Assembly (NCBI GenBank): GCA_963751615.1
Contig: CAVVVG010000001.1
Location: 27,466-91,465 of the forward strand
Source of the DNA: Palsa-892 sp963751615
Lineage (GTDB): Bacteria; Pseudomonadota; Alphaproteobacteria; Rhizobiales; Xanthobacteraceae
Reading direction: 5' to 3'
Length of the DNA stretch: 64,000 bases
Position 1 is the stretch's first letter. Each line of letters starts with the position of its first letter. The notes beneath the pieces were generated by a model. The model was not told the DNA's origin and searched no databases. It was given only the letters and a program-made list of their open reading frames with translations. Shown here one piece after another: positions 38,700 through 47,568 of this stretch. Made by a program: the position numbers and the translations under genes.

Positions 38700-38721
38700 C
38701 CCTGGCCTTTTAAGGTCAGGG
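38700..38721 (-). terminator. Rho-independent terminator, repeated cassette copy A
   Basis: A ten-base-pair hairpin (ccctggcctt paired with aaggtcaggg, one G-T pair) followed on the minus strand by TTTTTG. The sequence around it (tccaacaaaaaccctgg... ctttgtacatgcg... ttgaagagat) recurs at 40174. It follows the orphan tail at 38748. Confidence 0.75.
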
Positions 38722-38747
38722 CTTTGTACATGCGAAAGTTGAAGAGA

Positions 38748-38832
38748 TTAGGCGGCTGCGAGTGCCGCGTTCTTTTTCTGCCGACGAAATGCCATGAAAC
38801 CAATGCCAGCGAAGCCGGGTCAGCATCATTGC
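38748..38832 (-). pseudogene. Orphan C-terminal sorting tail, frameshifted
   Basis: Minus-strand translation gives GFAGIGFMAFRRQKKNAALAAA and a stop at 38748, a PEP-CTERM-like hydrophobic plus basic tail. The residues before it (ATGATGCTGAC) are out of frame by one base. Only 31 bases separate it from the acyltransferase stop at 38863, so there is no room for a gene body. Confidence 0.5.
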
Positions 38833-38862
38833 CCGAGTTGAGAGCTGGTGGCCCCAAAACAC

Positions 38863-39948
38863 TCATGCGGGCGCGCTAAATGCGGATCTGACTCTCCGCA
38901 CACGATTCAAGACGTATCGAAGACAGTCATGGCCCAACATCACTAGCCCGGTCATCGAGTGCGGATAGAAATACAGCGTCGTGAAGTAGCAAGGCTCGAT
39001 AGGCCAGCGCCGATGCCATGTTTCCGCTTCGCCGAGGAACTCAAAAGCTTCAAGCTTCTGTTCGCAAGCATATCGCAAGATTTCGTGATTGAGCAAAATG
39101 CCTGGAGCACATTTTGAGAAGCGCTCATCATATCCGGTCTTTAGTCCCCAAAGTCGGCCGGCATATTCCACAGCCATTCCTGCGGCAGCTGTATCGCCGC
39201 CAATATTCAAGAAGAAAACGCGAAAGAAGCCCTTTCGTGACATCGCATGAGCATACTCTCGTAGATATCGATGGTGGATCGGCTGTTGTAGAACCGCAGT
39301 GCCGGACCGACTCTTCCAACTCTGAGCCTCAACGCGAAAGACTTCATCCAAATATCGATCCACGTCGGCTTCACCGGGTGAAATAGCGGCAAATGTTACT
39401 GGGCCATAACGTTCGGCGATCTTGCGGCTGCGCCGCATGGACGTGCGGCTGCTTGACGACATACGCGACAGCAGGGTCTCCCAATCGATCCCGAGGGGCA
39501 CACGCGAGCTTCCGGCACGACCTGACCTAACGACAACAAATCCCTTCCGGTTTGCTGCCCGTTGGAATGCGGAGAGGACGGCAGAATTCGAATTAAAGCG
39601 AGGCAATACGACAGAGCGACCGAAACTCGCAATCTTCTCGCACAGGGCGACGAGAGATGCTTGGTCGGCATAGACGAATCCATTAGGTTCATTCGTTGCA
39701 TGGCTGAGTGAAGTAAGCCGCGCTTGGCCCCATTCTCGAGTGACAATCATCGGTGCGATTGCGCAAACAACATTACCGTCACGAACAACAAACACCTGTA
39801 GATCGGCATCGTTACGAACAAATTGGCGACAGGCATTGAACCAATCAAACTGCACGAGAGGCGTCGCGAATGAATGTGCAAGCGCATTCCATTCTTCCTC
39901 GAGCGCCTTGAACTGCGACGGATCGGAGACAATCTGAACGGTTTCCAT
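38863..39948 (-). CDS. GNAT/FemAB-like acyltransferase (BioF2/CelD-type)
   Basis: A 361-residue protein of the CelD/BcsL acetyltransferase group. METVQIVSDPSQFKALEEEWNALA is the usual opening, and the start at 39948 is chosen over the longer frame from 40047. The second half contains WKSRSGTAVL, FFRVFFLNIGGDTAAAGMAVEY (the GNAT acyl-CoA strand), YDERFSKCAPGILLNHEILRYA and FLGEAETWHRRW. These enzymes are found with exopolysaccharide and exosortase loci and are presumed to acylate an amino sugar or a lipid-linked intermediate. Reading frame intact; acyl donor unknown. Confidence 0.82.
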   Translation of the reverse strand: METVQIVSDPSQFKALEEEWNALAHSFATPLVQFDWFNACRQFVRNDADLQVFVVRDGNVVCAIAPMIVTREWGQARLTSLSHATNEPNGFVYADQASLVALCEKIASFGRSVVLPRFNSNSAVLSAFQRAANRKGFVVVRSGRAGSSRVPLGIDWETLLSRMSSSSRTSMRRSRKIAERYGPVTFAAISPGEADVDRYLDEVFRVEAQSWKSRSGTAVLQQPIHHRYLREYAHAMSRKGFFRVFFLNIGGDTAAAGMAVEYAGRLWGLKTGYDERFSKCAPGILLNHEILRYACEQKLEAFEFLGEAETWHRRWPIEPCYFTTLYFYPHSMTGLVMLGHDCLRYVLNRVRRVRSAFSAPA

Positions 39949-40173
39949 TATTCGCCCGAGGTAATGAATTTGCTCCCTACGGCGGCCAACAAGCCAGCCA
40001 GCCGAGGGCGGACAAGCTTGCATATATCGCGGCAGACATCCCGACAAAACTTACCCGCAATTTGATTACTGTGAGTTTGTCCGACATAAACTCTCGGCGT
40101 TGAGACCGGGGTTTGAGCGCCAACAGCGAGCATCGCGAGCAACATTTACGTGTCGCGAATTTTCCAACAAAAA

Positions 40174-40195
40174 CCCTGGCTTTTTAAGGCCAGGG
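40174..40195 (-). terminator. Rho-independent terminator, repeated cassette copy B
   Basis: CCCTGGC-TTTTTAAG-GCCAGGG, followed on the minus strand by TTTTTG. Flanks match copy A at 38700 closely. It lies directly downstream of the short ORF at 40222-40356. Confidence 0.75.
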
Positions 40196-40221
40196 CTTTG
40201 TACACGCGGAAATTGAAGAGA

Positions 40222-40356
40222 TCAGGCGGCCGTAGATGACTGGCTGTAGGTGTGGCCGTTGATATTAATCGTAATCGAATCGAGCGCCAGCACTGTGGCA
40301 TCGGCCGCATTGACAGCCGCTAGCGCTGCACCAAGAACAGCCGCGCCTAATTTCAT
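40222..40356 (-). CDS. Possible small exported peptide
   Basis: A 44-codon frame starts MKLGAAVLGAALAAVNAADA, a short signal-peptide-like stretch, and continues LDSITININGHTYSQSSTAA to a stop followed at once by the copy B terminator. A GAGCGGGG-like ribosome site precedes the ATG. The frame is open upstream to 40587, but that part looks non-coding. The shared 3' end with the orphan tail at 38748 (GCC-GCC-stop-ATCTCTTC) suggests a common 3' cassette. I do not recognise it. Confidence 0.35.
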   Translation of the reverse strand: MKLGAAVLGAALAAVNAADATVLALDSITININGHTYSQSSTAA

Positions 40357-40809
40357 GCGGGTGCCCCGCTCAAAGTTGCGGCCAACCCCAACAAAACTCA
40401 GTGTCATCCCCAGACCCCAAAAATAAAGGCCAAGGCGAACGAAAGGATTCGCCTCAAGCCATAGCCGCGCCTTATTTCGTGGCAAGCGCGATTCGCAATC
40501 AAGCAGAATTCGGAAAACTTCACGCAATTTCCGTATGGTAAATGGCCAGATTGAAACCTTTGTCGAATGATGTGCCCGAAAAGCCACGGTTCGTTTTTAT
40601 TTCTGCAGCTTAAATTGTGGCAAGGCGTGCGCGCATCCCAAAAGGGCGATCTGAGCTAACCAGTTAGGTTATTGCGATTGCTGTCGAATCGCCTTTCGAT
40701 CCGGCGATTTGCGATCGCGCACAGACTGGGGAGGCCGTTAAGCATTATCGCCTGCATCGAGGCGTCGCTGCCTTTTAAAAATTTCGCTCATAAACTTTAA
40801 TATCAAAAA
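40357..40809. other. Intergenic region
   Basis: About 450 bases with no convincing gene. A minus-strand frame covers part of it but has no recognisable domain. The right end leads into the CRP-like palindrome. Confidence 0.4.
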
Positions 40810-40825
40810 TGTGATGCGCGTCACA
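40810..40825. promoter_or_regulatory. CRP-type binding site (TGTGATGCGCGTCACA)
   Basis: TGTGA-N6-TCACA matches the CRP consensus with both half-sites perfect. The N6 core (TGCGCG) is identical to that of the FNR-like box at 36169. It lies about 110 bases upstream of the small membrane protein gene at 40937. Confidence 0.6.
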
Positions 40826-40936
40826 ATCCTGTAGCGCGCTTCGCGCTAAACAAGTGGCTGCAAGATTCTACATGGCAGGCACCAATGCGGGAAATATTTC
40901 TTAAATTCCGTCACGCAATAAACCAGCAATTACAAA

Positions 40937-41068
40937 GTGACGCCAGCAGCGCCAGAATGGCCGATCGTAATGGTCGTGTTGGGCGTGGCGATTACCCCCG
41001 TATGGGCAGGCGTACTCCTGTGGTTTCTAGTCCATTTCCTGACGCGGCAGTGGCTTCTCCTGCACTAA
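40937..41068 (+). CDS. Small single-pass membrane protein, paralog of the 36240 gene
   Basis: A GTG start gives a 43-residue protein, with PAAPEWPIVMVVLGVAITPVW then AGVLLWFLVHFL and a short polar end. It aligns with KAAPWPTAIIVIGMAATPVW of the gene at 36240, and both sit behind CRP/FNR-superfamily boxes with the same core. The frame is too short to stand out by length; the paralogy and shared promoter element are the support. Function unknown. Confidence 0.5.
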   Translation: MTPAAPEWPIVMVVLGVAITPVWAGVLLWFLVHFLTRQWLLLH

Positions 41069-41220
41069 TCGACCTCCTCCAAGTCGTTCCCCTGAGCGCA
41101 GCTTAGCCAAAATACCCCAATCCTGACGTTTACCGCGCTCGACGAAAAGCAACACCGACCGTTGCTCCGTCGACTAAGCTGTAGTCATAATTACCTTCAA
41201 TCACTTGCGCAGCTGGAGCG

Positions 41221-42512
41221 ATGTCGGCGTCGAGTCCTTTCTTTTCCCATTTGATGGGCGCTCGTTCGGTGCGTGGTCGGATCCTGGTCATTGATGATAT
41301 GATGCCAGCGCCCGATTATGACAGCGGCTCCGCGAGTATTTTCTCGTACCTTCAGATCCTCACCAAATCTGGGTTTGGTGTGACATTCGCACCAACAAAA
41401 TACGTTAGGGCCGAACGCTACACACGGGCCCTCAAAAATCTCGGAATCAACGTCGCCCCCAAGTCGATGTCGCTACACGACGTGATAAAAACGTTCGGCC
41501 CACGTTCTGATATTGTGCTGCTCAGCCGTGCGCAGGTAGCAATGCCGGTGTTTGATCTCGCGCGGCGCGTGGCGCCTGCTGCAAAGATTGTGTTCTACCC
41601 GGTTGATCTGCACTTTTTGCGGATGAAACGCGAAGCAATGCTGGCCGGAGACAGGGCTCAGGCTGATTCGGCTGAAGCAATGCGTGCAATTGAGTTGGAT
41701 TTAATTCGGCGCGCCGACACAACCATCGTCGTGAGCACTTACGAAGCCAATTTGCTCAAGGAACTCGTTCCAGAGGCAGTGGTGCATCAGATCCCCATCC
41801 TACGCGAAACACCTCAGCAGCCGTCAGGAATGTTTGCTTGGCGCCAAGTATATCGTCGGCTTCGAGAAAAAAGTTCGATGCATTAGGACAGCGTCGTGAG
41901 CGTCGGGACACAAACTTCGTAACGCGGCGGGATTTCCTATTCATTGGTAGTTATTCGCATCCACCGAATGTGGATGCGGTTAAATGGTTCGTGCATGAGG
42001 TGTGGCCACGGATCCAGGCAAAGGGCTTCAAGGATCGTTTCATCATCGTTGGTTCATACGTCCCAAATGAAATCGCCGCATTGGCGTCTGATCGAATTGA
42101 CGTACGCGGTCATGTTAAAAATCTTGCGCCGCTATTCGCTGCATGTCGGCTAAGCGTCGCACCTCTCCGCTACGGCGCCGGGACCAAGGGGAAAATTGTC
42201 ACAAGTTTAAGCTTTGGTGTGCCGGTCGTTGCAACGTCGATTGCAGCCGAGGGGATGGGTTTACAACATGAGGAAAACATCCTGATTGCCGATACCCCCG
42301 ATGCGATGGCTGATCAGATTGTCAGGCTCTACGACAATGCCGATTTATGGGCGAGACTTTCATCAAATGGATATCAAGCATTTCTCAGAGAATTTTCAAT
42401 AGCGCAAGGCTCGCACAAAATTCTTTCGATCTTTGACGGTCTCATCGACAAAAAAGTGCGGAAACCAGACGGTCACCAGAAGATCGGCCTCTCGCAAAAA
42501 TCCGACGCATGA
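41221..42512 (+). pseudogene. Glycosyltransferase (GT4, two-domain), one frameshift
   Basis: The first half opens ILVIDDMMPAPDYDSGSASIF, typical of a rhizobial GT family, followed by FYPVDLHFLRMKREAML and STYEANLL. A missing base near 41864-41873 shifts the frame into FDALGQRRERRDTNFVTRRD, FLFIGSYSHPPNVDAVKWF, LAPLFAACRLSVAPLRYGAG and TSLSFGVPVVATSIAAEGM, the donor-binding half. Repaired length is about 430 residues, normal for the family. It ends 19 bases from the convergent protease gene. It would extend the glycan chain if functional. Confidence 0.78.
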
Positions 42513-42530
42513 AGTCTTCTGCGCCGGGCG

Positions 42531-43211
42531 CTACAAATGAAACTCCGGCGGGATGAATGCGGCGATCACGGATACCGGCACAAAATATTTCGCAATATCA
42601 ATTTGCTCTTCGACCAGCACCTCGTTTTTATTTTTGAGTTGAGTTCGCCAGATTCTCCGGCTCATGATGCCGAGCAGACATTTGTTGTGGGCATCAAAAA
42701 CGCCCGATCCTGAATTCCCCGTCCGCGCCACATCACCGATTACGGTTGGAAACTTCGCCCGAATATCTTGTGACAGCACCCGTGGCGATAGCACCCGAGA
42801 GCGCGCAATTCCTTCCGGAACGACAACGATGACAGGTGTACCAACTTGTGGGTCGGTTTTACAAAGCGTGTGTCGCCGCATGCGGAGGCCAACGGGTAAG
42901 CGCTCCTCATCCACGGACAAGAGCGTCAAGTCGATGGCGTTAAAATCACCCTCTTTGATCACGGTGGCTGGAAGCTCCTGGCCGGCAATCAACACTTTTG
43001 GCTTGGTCTGGGAGGCGTGGCCGACCACGTGAGCCGCCGTGATCACCAATCCCTTGCCCAAATAGATGCCGTAGCCGGGCCACGGTTGTTGCGGCGTCCG
43101 GTTGATATTGACCGCATATCGGGTCAGTGAATCATCAGGGCTCTGCGCTAGCGCTGGCAGAGCGATTGCTGCGGCGGCAACGATCCAGCCGACATATACG
43201 AGCGAGCGCAT
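42531..43211 (-). CDS. Exported trypsin-like serine protease
   Basis: A 226-residue protein from the ATG at 43211, with signal peptide RSLVYVGWIVAAAAIALPALA cut near LAQ. The triad is visible: VITAAHVVG (His), FNAIDLTLLSVD (Asp) and ARTGNSGSGVFD (Ser in NSGSG, where most trypsins have GDSGGP). GYGIYLGKGLVITAAH matches the second copy at 55082. Two cysteines (HTLCKTD, NKCLLG) could form a disulfide. It is a periplasmic or secreted protease; it may process surface proteins. The frame from 43259 is open but lacks support. Confidence 0.8.
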   Translation of the reverse strand: MRSLVYVGWIVAAAAIALPALAQSPDDSLTRYAVNINRTPQQPWPGYGIYLGKGLVITAAHVVGHASQTKPKVLIAGQELPATVIKEGDFNAIDLTLLSVDEERLPVGLRMRRHTLCKTDPQVGTPVIVVVPEGIARSRVLSPRVLSQDIRAKFPTVIGDVARTGNSGSGVFDAHNKCLLGIMSRRIWRTQLKNKNEVLVEEQIDIAKYFVPVSVIAAFIPPEFHL

Positions 43212-43329
43212 AAACTTGGCCTTCTTCACCGAAATTACCCGTGCGGTCACCCATGTCATATGGGGAAGGATATCCTAACGCAAATTCGCTTGAAAATCGC
43301 ATAGTGCACGGATGACCGATGTCGCGCAC

Positions 43330-43354
43330 AAAAAAAGACCGCCTTGCGGCGGTC
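43330..43354 (-). terminator. Rho-independent terminator
   Basis: GACCGCC-GCAA-GGCGGTC read on the minus strand is followed by seven T. It lies downstream of the sorting-tail remnants at 43380-43572 and the beta-propeller gene. Confidence 0.9.
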
Positions 43355-43379
43355 TCTCAAAGATCCGTTCGAATGTTTG

Positions 43380-43572
43380 ATTAGATGGAGATGCAGCTGA
43401 GCGTTTCTTTGTGCGCCAATAAGCAATAAAACCAATGCCAGCGAAGCCGATCATTCGACAAGCGGCAATCGCCGCCGGCCTTCTGCTCTCTGCCCCAACC
43501 AAGCAGACCTAACGCACCGAGACCGCTTGCGAAGAGTGGTAATGCGGCGGGAAGTGCTGTTACGACCTCAAT
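43380..43572 (-). pseudogene. Two consecutive orphan sorting tails
   Basis: Reading leftwards, ALPAALPLFASGLGALGLLGW (43551-43489) is a VPxxxP-CTERM-type tail. It is followed, in another frame, by MIGFAGIGFIAYWRTKKRSA (43454-43395), a PEP-CTERM-like tail. They start at the stop codon of the beta-propeller gene and are not in its frame. No body of an exported protein precedes either. Confidence 0.55.
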
Positions 43573-44714
43573 ATTGGTTCTTACCGAAATGTCGCGCCCA
43601 GCGTAGAGGGGCTGTAATTCGCCAAGACCTACTGTTTTTATAAACCAGCACCTCTTCCTCGGCTTCTTCTTGTACATTCAATTCGTAGTTTACCTCCAGC
43701 GCCTTTTGCGTGCGTCGCCAATTTTCAGGGAACTCTCCACAGGCGCCTTCTAGAATTGCGGTCAAATCAAAAAAGGCTAGAGGTTGGCATTCACAGGTCG
43801 TTACAACTATATTCATGGCATTGTTGATATCGATACCTTTTGCACCGCCATCTTCAGGGGTGTGTCGTCCGCGTAAATAATCCTCATGACTTAAAACCCT
43901 AAATGAAAGGAGTGGATTGCGCACGCCTCTCCAATCTAAATCCTTCTCATAGATATTCACATAGGGCGAGCCGGCATCGGCAACGAGGATAAAGCGACCG
44001 TCCGAAGTAAATCGCACACCATGCGGGTAATAGGTAGACCGCAAGATGCCATCTGGAAGTGACGACCCATTCAGTGTTGGATTATTTTCATAAAGTAAAA
44101 CGGTATGGCTGTCGTGGTTACTGACGGCAATCCACTGCATTTCCCTGCTCACGCATATGCCGTCCGGAACGTCGAGACATTTCTTCAATAGAACTTCACT
44201 TTTCTTTGTTGAATATCCTGCGGCAAAATCTAATTGATGCCTCGTAACGCTATTCACATAGTTATTGCATATCAGCGCCTCGCAAAATCCCTGCTCCTTC
44301 CTGATAACTGCAACAGATCCTGGGGTTGAAATGTCGTCCGCGCCGATGACCGCCACGGGCGCCAATTCGTATCTCCCCATTGCATCCTTTGGGAGCTCAA
44401 AAATGCATGCTTGTCCTTCTCGGTTTACAACAAGAATTTTTTCGTCGTCGATGAAATCGAGTCCATGAGGAGATTTGAGATAAGCGGATGAAATTTCAGC
44501 CACGCCAGTTAAGCTTATACTTTTCGAATCCTGAGAAGCGGCGATTGAAATATCAAAAACAGTAATTTTATTTTTGATAAATCCTGCAACGGCAAGGCGC
44601 CGATTGCTCGGTGAAAATCTGAACATCTTCTGTTCGTCCGAGAGAGGCAATGGCGTCCCGCACTTGTTGAGGGGCTGCGTAGATAATTTGAGGGGGAAAA
44701 TAGTCAATTTGCAT
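43568..44714 (-). pseudogene. Beta-propeller (lactonase-like) protein, one frameshift
   Basis: The ATG at 44714 gives MQIDYFPPQIIYAAPQQVRD, and removing one base near 44622 joins it to RFSPSNRRLAVAGFIKNKIT. Repeated blade-like strings follow: LKSPHGLDFIDDEKILVVNR, DVPDGICVSREMQWIAVSNH, YYPHGVRFTSDGRFILVADA. About 380 residues, no signal peptide. The end SRSWRITAPLRWARHFGK resembles C-termini of rhizobial surface-glycan proteins. These NHL/lactonase-like propellers may bind or modify glycans; no enzyme motif is evident. As written a shorter frame from 44707 is open with a wrong N-terminus. Confidence 0.55.
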
Positions 44715-44926
44715 ACAGCTACCCGCAGTGTGGGAAAATTGGAACTTTAAGCGAGATGGTGGCACTCATGCCAGCCCGCTGATTTGATCGTTTTCGATCC
44801 GTGTGAGGCAGGGCGTTTTTGCAAGGAGTCATTTCGCTAGAACGTATTTGTTGGCATCATCAGATTGTCGCTCTAGTGAAGTCCCTCTAACTCAACATTT
44901 CCAAGATAGGTTCCTATTTAATAGCT

Positions 44927-45481
44927 ATGAAAATCCAAACCCTCAATATTGCCGGGCCATTCCTCATTCTTCCCGAGAAACACTCGGATGAACGAGGCTA
45001 TTTCGCCGAGACCTTTCGAAAGGATTTCTTACAGAAAACGATCGGCCCGATCGAGTTTATCCAGGATAACCAATCCCATTCTTCAAAATCCGGCACTGTG
45101 CGGGGCCTTCATTTTCAAATGCCACCCACCGCCCAGGCAAAGCTCGTGCGCGTTATTCGCGGTTCGATCATGGATGTTGCCGTCGATATTCGACGAACGT
45201 CGCCGACCTATGGGAAACACTTAACGACTCTCCTATCCGCTGAAAATTTAGCCCAACTCTATATCCCAATTGGTTTTGCCCACGGCTTTTGTACGCTCGA
45301 AGCCAACACCGAAGTCATCTATAAAGTCTCAGATTATTATGACCCCAAGACCGAAAAAGGCCTGGCCTGGGATGATCCAGATTTAGGAATCTCGTGGCCC
45401 GTCGGACGAAAAGAAGTGACGATCTCGAGCAAGGATCAATGCTATCCTCGCCTCAAGGATCTCGAATTCACGTTTCCCTAA
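44927..45481 (+). CDS. rmlC: dTDP-4-dehydrorhamnose 3,5-epimerase
   Basis: A 184-residue RmlC. GPFLILPEKHSDERGYFAET, FIQDNQSHSSKSGTVRGLHFQ (substrate base histidine), VAVDIRRTSPTYGKH and LYIPIGFAHGFCTLE are the family blocks. It converts dTDP-4-keto-6-deoxyglucose to the L-lyxo ketosugar in the third step-pair of rhamnose synthesis. It is first in a clean four-gene rml operon whose order is C-B-D-A. The 210-base gap to the divergent beta-propeller gene should hold its promoter. Confidence 0.95.
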   Translation: MKIQTLNIAGPFLILPEKHSDERGYFAETFRKDFLQKTIGPIEFIQDNQSHSSKSGTVRGLHFQMPPTAQAKLVRVIRGSIMDVAVDIRRTSPTYGKHLTTLLSAENLAQLYIPIGFAHGFCTLEANTEVIYKVSDYYDPKTEKGLAWDDPDLGISWPVGRKEVTISSKDQCYPRLKDLEFTFP

Positions 45482-45508
45482 TCGATTGGTCGAGAGAGAA
45501 TATTGGTC

Positions 45509-46591
45509 GTGAAACTTCTAGTAACGGGCGGTGCAGGATTTATTGGATCGGCGGTCTGCCGCTATTTAATTTCAAAAACCGACACGTCCGTGGTGAATTT
45601 CGACAAGCTGACTTATGCAGCAACGCTGACCTCACTTGAGACGATCGCCACTCATCCACGATATAAATTCGTACAGGGCGATATTTGCGATGATGGAGCA
45701 GTGACGGCGCTCTTAGCGCAAGAAAAGCCCGATGCTATTCTGCATCTGGCCGCCGAAACTCACGTCGATCGCTCGATCACCGGTGCCAGCAATTTCATCA
45801 GCACGAACATTGTCGGAACCTTCAAACTTCTGGAAGCTGCCCGGCACTACTTTGAAGGCGCGCCAAGTTCCGTCCGAGACAGTTTTCGCTTTGTGCATGT
45901 CTCAACCGACGAAGTCTACGGATCACTCGGGGAGTATGGGCTATTTGACGAAGAGACAGCCTATGATCCGAGCTCTCCTTATTCCGCGAGCAAGGCTGCG
46001 GCCGATCATCTCACCATGGCGTGGCACCGGACCTACGGCCTTCCAGTGATCATCTCAAATTGCTCGAACAATTACGGGCCTTATCAATTTCCCGAAAAAC
46101 TCATTCCGCTTACCATTTTGCATGCATTGGGACGAAAGCCCCTGCCCGTTTACGGCAATGGTTCAAACGTTCGCGACTGGCTGCATGTGGAGGATCATGC
46201 GCGGGCACTGGATCTGATCATCCGCAAGGGCGTGCCAGGCAACAAGTATAATGTCGGAGGGTTCAACGAGCGCACCAATATCGACGTCGTTCGGAAGATC
46301 TGTGAGGTCCTTGATCATCTCGCTCCGTCAAAATCTTCCTACGCGGACTTGATTACATTCGTTCCTGATCGGCCGGGCCACGATCACCGCTATGCAATCG
46401 ATGCCGCCAAAATTGAAAGAGAGCTCGGCTGGAAAGCGCAAGAAACGTTCGAGACCGGCCTTGAGAATACGGTCACCTGGTATCTAAAGAACGAATGGTG
46501 GTGGCGTCCATTGCGTGAACGCACCTACCCAGGCGAACGCCTCGGAATGCTGCCGAACGATCCTGCTCGGCAATCGGTCCAGTCACGGTGA
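45509..46591 (+). CDS. rmlB: dTDP-glucose 4,6-dehydratase
   Basis: A 360-residue extended SDR starting with GTG at 45509 (VTGGAGFIGSAVCRYLI follows at once; the TTG at 45503 is less likely). HLAAETHVDRSI, VHVSTDEVYGSL and YSASKAAADHL give the Ser/Thr-Asp-Glu and Y-x-x-x-K catalytic set of RmlB. NCSNNYGPYQFPEKLIPL and VRDWLHVEDHARAL are standard. It dehydrates dTDP-glucose to the 4-keto-6-deoxy sugar. The gene lies 27 bases after rmlC. Confidence 0.95.
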   Translation: MKLLVTGGAGFIGSAVCRYLISKTDTSVVNFDKLTYAATLTSLETIATHPRYKFVQGDICDDGAVTALLAQEKPDAILHLAAETHVDRSITGASNFISTNIVGTFKLLEAARHYFEGAPSSVRDSFRFVHVSTDEVYGSLGEYGLFDEETAYDPSSPYSASKAAADHLTMAWHRTYGLPVIISNCSNNYGPYQFPEKLIPLTILHALGRKPLPVYGNGSNVRDWLHVEDHARALDLIIRKGVPGNKYNVGGFNERTNIDVVRKICEVLDHLAPSKSSYADLITFVPDRPGHDHRYAIDAAKIERELGWKAQETFETGLENTVTWYLKNEWWWRPLRERTYPGERLGMLPNDPARQSVQSR

Positions 46592-46638
46592 CGTGCGCGC
46601 CATGAGCCGATGATCACATTGCAATTCAATTGCACAAT

Positions 46639-47568
46639 ATGAAGACATCAGGCACCAGACTACGCATTGCCGTTACCGGCAAAGAGGGCCAAGTCGTGAG
46701 TGCCTTGCGCGAGCGTGCTAACGCGCTTGGCGTCGAGGTCATTCCGGTCGGTCGTCCGAAACTCGACCTGCAAAATCTATCCTCTATCTTGCCTGCCCTC
46801 GCCGCAGCAAAGCCAAACGTCATCGTCAATGCGGCAAGCTTCACTGCGGTTGATCAAGCCGAAAACGATGCCTCGCTTGCGCATCAAGTGAATGCGACCG
46901 GTGCCGGCGAAGTCGCCAAAGCGGCAAATACACTCGGCGTGCCGATCATTCATTTATCGACGGATTATGTGTTCGACGGCACCAAACCCGAACCATACTT
47001 GGAGAGCGACCCAATCCATCCCCTCAGTGTCTACGGTGCCAGCAAGGCTGAAGGTGAAGCTCTCGTCATCACGAATGCGCCTGACCACGCCGTGCTGCGC
47101 GTTTCGTGGATTTACAGCCCATTTGGCAAGAACTTCGTTCGTACGATCCTGCGCGTTGCTACTCAGAAAGACACCATGAATATTGTCGATGATCAGTATG
47201 GGGCGCCAACTTCAGCCTTCGATATCGCCGATAGCATTGTGAGGGTTGCCCGCAATCTCGTCGGCGCCAAACACGATACAGCGCTGCGCGGTGTGTTTCA
47301 TATGACTGCAGCTGGTCAAACAACTTGGGCGAGATTTGCTGAAACCGTATTTACGATCTCATCCCGATTGGGAGGTCCTTCGGCAAAAGTGAACCCGATC
47401 GAAAGCAAAGACTATCCACAGGCGGCAAAACGCCCGGCCAATTCACGTCTCGACTGCAAACGCATTGCGACCGTACATAAGGTAAAAATACCACACTGGG
47501 AAACTTCAATCGGTTACTGTGTTGAGCGGATCATCAAGATGGACGCGGCTTCGGGGGTTTCAAGATGA
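46639..47568 (+). CDS. rmlD: dTDP-4-dehydrorhamnose reductase
   Basis: A 309-residue SDR from the ATG at 46639. IAVTGKEGQVVSALRERA is the RmlD-type coenzyme motif (TGxxGQ). NAASFTAVDQAENDASLAHQ, HLSTDYVFDGTKPEPYLE, YGASKAEGEALV and RVSWIYSPFGKNFVRT are diagnostic. It reduces the 4-keto group to give dTDP-L-rhamnose. The stop overlaps the rmlA start by ATGA at 47565, so the two are translationally coupled. Confidence 0.94.
   Translation: MKTSGTRLRIAVTGKEGQVVSALRERANALGVEVIPVGRPKLDLQNLSSILPALAAAKPNVIVNAASFTAVDQAENDASLAHQVNATGAGEVAKAANTLGVPIIHLSTDYVFDGTKPEPYLESDPIHPLSVYGASKAEGEALVITNAPDHAVLRVSWIYSPFGKNFVRTILRVATQKDTMNIVDDQYGAPTSAFDIADSIVRVARNLVGAKHDTALRGVFHMTAAGQTTWARFAETVFTISSRLGGPSAKVNPIESKDYPQAAKRPANSRLDCKRIATVHKVKIPHWETSIGYCVERIIKMDAASGVSR

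Noticed and set aside
40357..40587. Longer version of the 40222 ORF
   Set aside because: The N-terminal 77 residues look non-coding and hide the ribosome site and signal-like start at 40356.
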